From Gemmatimonadales bacterium UBA2960 (GTDB lineage Bacteria > Gemmatimonadota > Gemmatimonadetes > Longimicrobiales > Gaopeijiaceae): a DNA stretch of 9,238 bases. The stretch covers positions 1 through 9,238 of the forward strand of contig DEBI01000128.1 in the NCBI GenBank assembly GCA_002348465.1, written 5' to 3'. The position numbers were made by a program, and so were the translations under genes. How positions within the stretch are numbered: position 1 is the first letter of the stretch; each line of letters starts with the position of its first letter. Under the pieces are notes generated by a model. It was not told where the DNA came from. It did no database searches and saw only the letters and a program-made list of their open reading frames with translations. Below are positions 6,603-9,238 of the stretch, one piece after another.

Positions 6603-8245
6603 CTCGTCGCTTAGCTTCACTAACAGGGATTCTGCTCTTCGCAGGCTGCGCCTCGGGAGGTGTGGGTGCCTCAGTATCTGACACTCGACCAAGGACGAAT
6701 ACTGACGTTGAGGTAAAACCGGATGTAATAAGTGAGGGTCCGGTGGTCGAAGCTACTTCTCTGGTATCGGCTCCAGATGCTTGGCAGCTGCTCGACCTAG
6801 CAGTTGATGGGGTCCCTGGTGTAAGCGCGAACCTTGCTTACGAGGAATTGCTCGCGGGTAGAACAGCAGCTCGGACCGTGGTGGTTGCTGTAATCGATGG
6901 TGGTATTGATACGACACACGTGGATCTCAGAGAGAATCTGTGGATCAATGAAGACGAAGTGCCTGGGAATGGAGTCGACGACGATAACAATGGTTATATC
7001 GACGATGTATATGGGTGGAATTTTCTTGGTGGGCCGGATGGAAAATCAGTAGGTCATGAAACGCTCGAGGTAACGCGGCTTCACGCAGACTGCCTTAGGG
7101 GTGAAGTATCTCCGATCGAAAAGACTTGTCAGGACTTAGCGGCTGACTACGAGGCCGAAATCGATGAGGTGAATCAGACGCTCGACATTCTGGATCAAAT
7201 TGAGGAGGCATATGCGTTTGCGTTACCTGTTTTGCGGGGAGCCGGAGCAGGGCAGAACCCTACGAAGGAGAGCGTGCGACGAGTTTCTGCTGTAAGGCCC
7301 GATATTTCTCAGGCGAAGTCACTCTTTCTCCAGCTCGTCGACATCTTGCCCATCGAGGAGGTCCCGGAAGCGAGGGAAGCCTATGAGGGGCTTAGAGACT
7401 ATGGCCTGAATCTTGAGTTCCGGCCGCGCGAGGACATCGTGGGGGATGACTTGTCGGATGGAACTGAGCAGGGATACGGGAACCCGGATGTTCACGCTAC
7501 AGATCCTCGCCACGGAACACATGTCTCAGGGATCATTGGTGCAGTGCGTGGAAACGGGCTCGGCATCGATGGCATTGCCACCAACGTGAAGATCATGGCG
7601 CTTCGTGCTGTGCCCGACGGAGACGAGCGCGACAAGGACGTCGCCAACGCCATTCGTTACGCGGTCGACAATGGAGCGCACATCATCAACATGAGTTTTG
7701 GGAAAGGTTTTTCCCCTCGGAAAGTTCTGGTTGATGACGCTGTCCGTTACGCCGATGATCACGGGGTGTTGATGGTTCATGCTGCAGGCAACGACGGCGA
7801 AGACATCGACACAGGTGACAATTTCCCAACGCCATTTTTCAATGATGGGTCGCGTGCCCGTAACTGGATTGAGGTAGGTGCTGCTAGTTGGCAGGTCGAC
7901 AGTCTTGCCGCAACCTTCTCCAATTATGGCCAGAACGCCGTAGATCTCTTTTCACCCGGGGTGGACATCCTTTCCACTGTCCCAGGAAGCGAGTACGAAC
8001 GGGAGGACGGAACCAGTATGGCTTCACCTGTTGTGAGTGGTGTAGCTGCCTTGCTGATGGCGTATTTCCCGAATCTTGATGTATCCGAAGTGCGCAGGAT
8101 TCTCCTCCACTCATCAGTGAAGCACCAAGACCATGTCTTGGCGCGGCCAGGTGATGGGGCAAGGATCCCTTTTGGGAGGCTTTCTGTTACAGGTGGGGTC
8201 GTAAATGCTTACGAGGCTGTGAAGGCCGCTTTAGCTGGAATGTAG
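6599..8245 (+). CDS. Subtilisin-like serine protease (S8), lipoprotein
   Basis: A 548-residue protein beginning MTRRLASLTG with a lipobox LFAGC, giving lipidated Cys17; it is probably anchored in the outer membrane or envelope. The S8 catalytic residues are all present: Asp100 in AVIDGGID, His305 in RHGTHVSG, oxyanion Asn398 in HAAGNDGE, and Ser473 in DGTSMASP. Asp and His are 205 residues apart, against about 32 in subtilisin, so roughly 170 residues are inserted. The insert starts with an Asp/Asn-rich stretch around 118-146 (NGVDDDNNGYIDDVYGWNF), a plausible calcium-binding loop. It continues with Glu-rich predicted helices containing Cys pairs. This layout is known from S8 proteases of Bacteroidota and similar environmental bacteria. 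An in-frame stop lies three codons upstream (6590-6592), so ATG 6599 is the only sensible start. The substrate is unknown. Confidence 0.93.
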   Translation: MTRRLASLTGILLFAGCASGGVGASVSDTRPRTNTDVEVKPDVISEGPVVEATSLVSAPDAWQLLDLAVDGVPGVSANLAYEELLAGRTAARTVVVAVIDGGIDTTHVDLRENLWINEDEVPGNGVDDDNNGYIDDVYGWNFLGGPDGKSVGHETLEVTRLHADCLRGEVSPIEKTCQDLAADYEAEIDEVNQTLDILDQIEEAYAFALPVLRGAGAGQNPTKESVRRVSAVRPDISQAKSLFLQLVDILPIEEVPEAREAYEGLRDYGLNLEFRPREDIVGDDLSDGTEQGYGNPDVHATDPRHGTHVSGIIGAVRGNGLGIDGIATNVKIMALRAVPDGDERDKDVANAIRYAVDNGAHIINMSFGKGFSPRKVLVDDAVRYADDHGVLMVHAAGNDGEDIDTGDNFPTPFFNDGSRARNWIEVGAASWQVDSLAATFSNYGQNAVDLFSPGVDILSTVPGSEYEREDGTSMASPVVSGVAALLMAYFPNLDVSEVRRILLHSSVKHQDHVLARPGDGARIPFGRLSVTGGVVNAYEAVKAALAGM

Positions 8246-8266
8246 TCTCTTCGCCTTATTGAGACT
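8244..8266. terminator. Small hairpin between convergent genes, possible weak terminator
   Basis: AGTCTC (8244-8249) and GAGACT (8261-8266) form a perfect 6-bp stem with an 11-nt loop. It spans the 24-bp gap between the subtilase stop and the stop of the convergent beta-lactamase-like gene. Being symmetric it could serve both strands. The stem is short and only TCTCT follows on the plus strand, so it is at best a weak intrinsic terminator. Confidence 0.3.
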
Positions 8267-8269
8267 TCT

Positions 8270-9238
8270 CTAGCGCCATGCTTCTACGATGTCTTCAGCG
8301 ATCAATCCGAGCGTGGCTTCCAGATCGAAAAAGTCTCCTGTGTTTTGGTTGGTGAAGACAGACACGATGCTGGGCCCACCCTCGTAGAAGAGTATCCCCA
8401 CATCATTTCCGGCGATTGGAGGCCAGTCTCCGGTTTTGTGAGCTACGCTCACCCCCTGTAATCGCACTCGTTGTGGTAGGCGACTCGTGTAGAACTGTCT
8501 CGTAAGCATCGCGATCATTTCCGCACTTGCTTCTTCGTCAGCGAGTTCAGCGTTCAGGATTTGTTCCAGCAGGTTGCCCATTTCACGAGCAGTAGTCTTT
8601 CCCAGCCAGGATGTCGAGTCTCCTTCGAAGGCGAACGACCGCTTTGCGGCATCATCATCGTCCGGAAAGCCGGCTTCAAATACCTCTCGGTCACTCATTC
8701 GCGCATTTTCGGGATCATCCAGAACCCAAACTTCCCTGAATAGATCTCCTGTGGTCGCCTTTAAGCGTGTTTGGCTAAATCCTTCGTTCTGGAGAAGTGC
8801 ATTCACACGATCGAGGCCCACGGCTTTGATAACCATGTCGGTCGCCGTGTTGTCAGATGTGATTATCATCTGCGTTACCAGGCTTCGAAGGGTAGGGTTC
8901 AGTCCAGGTTCGAACGTCTGGATTAGTCCGCTACCCCTTCGCATATCATTTGGCCCTACCGTGTAACGTTCTCCGAAGTCTAGTCTACCCGACGCGTTGT
9001 CTTGGAAGGCCTTAACCATCACTGGAATTTTGATCACGCTTAACGTGTTCATCGGATGGTCCGCTCTTACCGCTATCTCTCGACCCGTTGGGATGTGTTT
9101 TGCATAGATTGAGCTTATAGCATCGAGCCGATCTAAACGTGCCGCGACTCGCGATTGCAGGCTATCAGAGAGCGTTTCTTCTCTCGAGGAGGCACCGGTT
9201 TCGTCTGAACAGGATGCTATAGAAACGAGGAGCAGTGC
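8270..9238 (-). CDS. Class A beta-lactamase-like serine hydrolase, lipoprotein (start outside window)
   Basis: The frame runs to the right edge without a start; 322 residues are visible. The visible N-terminus ALLLVSIASC is the end of a lipoprotein signal with Cys at 9209-9211, so only a few residues are missing. An internal ATG at 9052 falls inside the conserved core and is not the start. Class A motifs are S-x-x-K as SVIK (Ser codon 9038-9040), SDN at 8849-8857 and KTG at 8429-8437. Ser to SDN spacing (61 residues) is close to that of TEM enzymes (60). SDN to KTG is about 140 residues rather than about 104. The extra length lies around the omega loop, where an acidic stretch FPDDDDAAK occurs and no ExxLN motif is seen; the Glu in FEGDS is the best candidate for Glu166. 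It may therefore be a divergent beta-lactamase or another serine hydrolase of that fold. Resistance should not be assumed. Confidence 0.85.
   Translation of the reverse strand, partial: ALLLVSIASCSDETGASSREETLSDSLQSRVAARLDRLDAISSIYAKHIPTGREIAVRADHPMNTLSVIKIPVMVKAFQDNASGRLDFGERYTVGPNDMRRGSGLIQTFEPGLNPTLRSLVTQMIITSDNTATDMVIKAVGLDRVNALLQNEGFSQTRLKATTGDLFREVWVLDDPENARMSDREVFEAGFPDDDDAAKRSFAFEGDSTSWLGKTTAREMGNLLEQILNAELADEEASAEMIAMLTRQFYTSRLPQRVRLQGVSVAHKTGDWPPIAGNDVGILFYEGGPSIVSVFTNQNTGDFFDLEATLGLIAEDIVEAWR

Noticed and set aside
6338..6692. Minus-strand open frames in the intergenic region and subtilase start
   Set aside because: Cys-, Arg- and His-rich translations without family resemblance, no ribosome binding site, and one overlaps the clear lipoprotein signal of the subtilase on the other strand.
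1..9238. CRISPR arrays, tRNA or rRNA genes, insertion sequences or phage genes
   Set aside because: I saw no regularly spaced repeats, no tRNA-like cloverleaf, and no transposase or integrase motifs on either strand.

Overview
The window comes from a Gram-negative (diderm) bacterium of moderate GC. Evidence for this is an outer-membrane beta-barrel fragment, two proteins with lipobox signal peptides, two further exported proteins, and no eukaryotic or phage features. The mix of an S8 protease of the type with a long Asp-His insert, a ChaN-like protein, a GDSL hydrolase and a class A beta-lactamase-like lipoprotein recalls environmental Gemmatimonadota or Bacteroidota relatives. That placement is an impression, not a demonstration.

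Layout. 1-600 (+) is the C-terminal part of an outer-membrane beta-barrel protein that enters from the left. 601-900 is a regulatory region: a promoter candidate, a 23-codon tryptophan leader peptide with three consecutive Trp codons, and a strong intrinsic terminator whose arms can form alternative pairings. This is a complete trp-type transcription attenuator. 901-3261 (+) is a fused anthranilate synthase (TrpE plus TrpG in one chain). 3345-4364 (+) is a type I-beta DAHP synthase. Converging on these is a minus-strand pair, a ChaN-like protein (5188-6261) followed by an SGNH/GDSL hydrolase (4466-5191), which overlap by 4 nt. A 337-bp divergent intergenic region separates chaN from a lipoprotein subtilase (6599-8245, +). 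The right end holds most of a class A beta-lactamase-like lipoprotein (8270-9238, -) whose start lies beyond the window.

How the genes work together. DAHP synthase makes the first intermediate of the shikimate pathway, and anthranilate synthase commits chorismate to tryptophan. Both lie behind one Trp-sensing attenuator with no visible terminator between them, so charged tRNA-Trp probably tunes pathway entry and the Trp branch point together. TrpE also keeps the residues expected for feedback inhibition by tryptophan. The remaining genes encode envelope or exported proteins and show no clear functional link to the trp block.

The most notable item is the leader/attenuator, which is too short for routine gene finding. 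Its segments 2 and 4 are an identical 10-mer, and the leader AUG lies almost at the predicted transcription start, which suggests a leaderless leader peptide.
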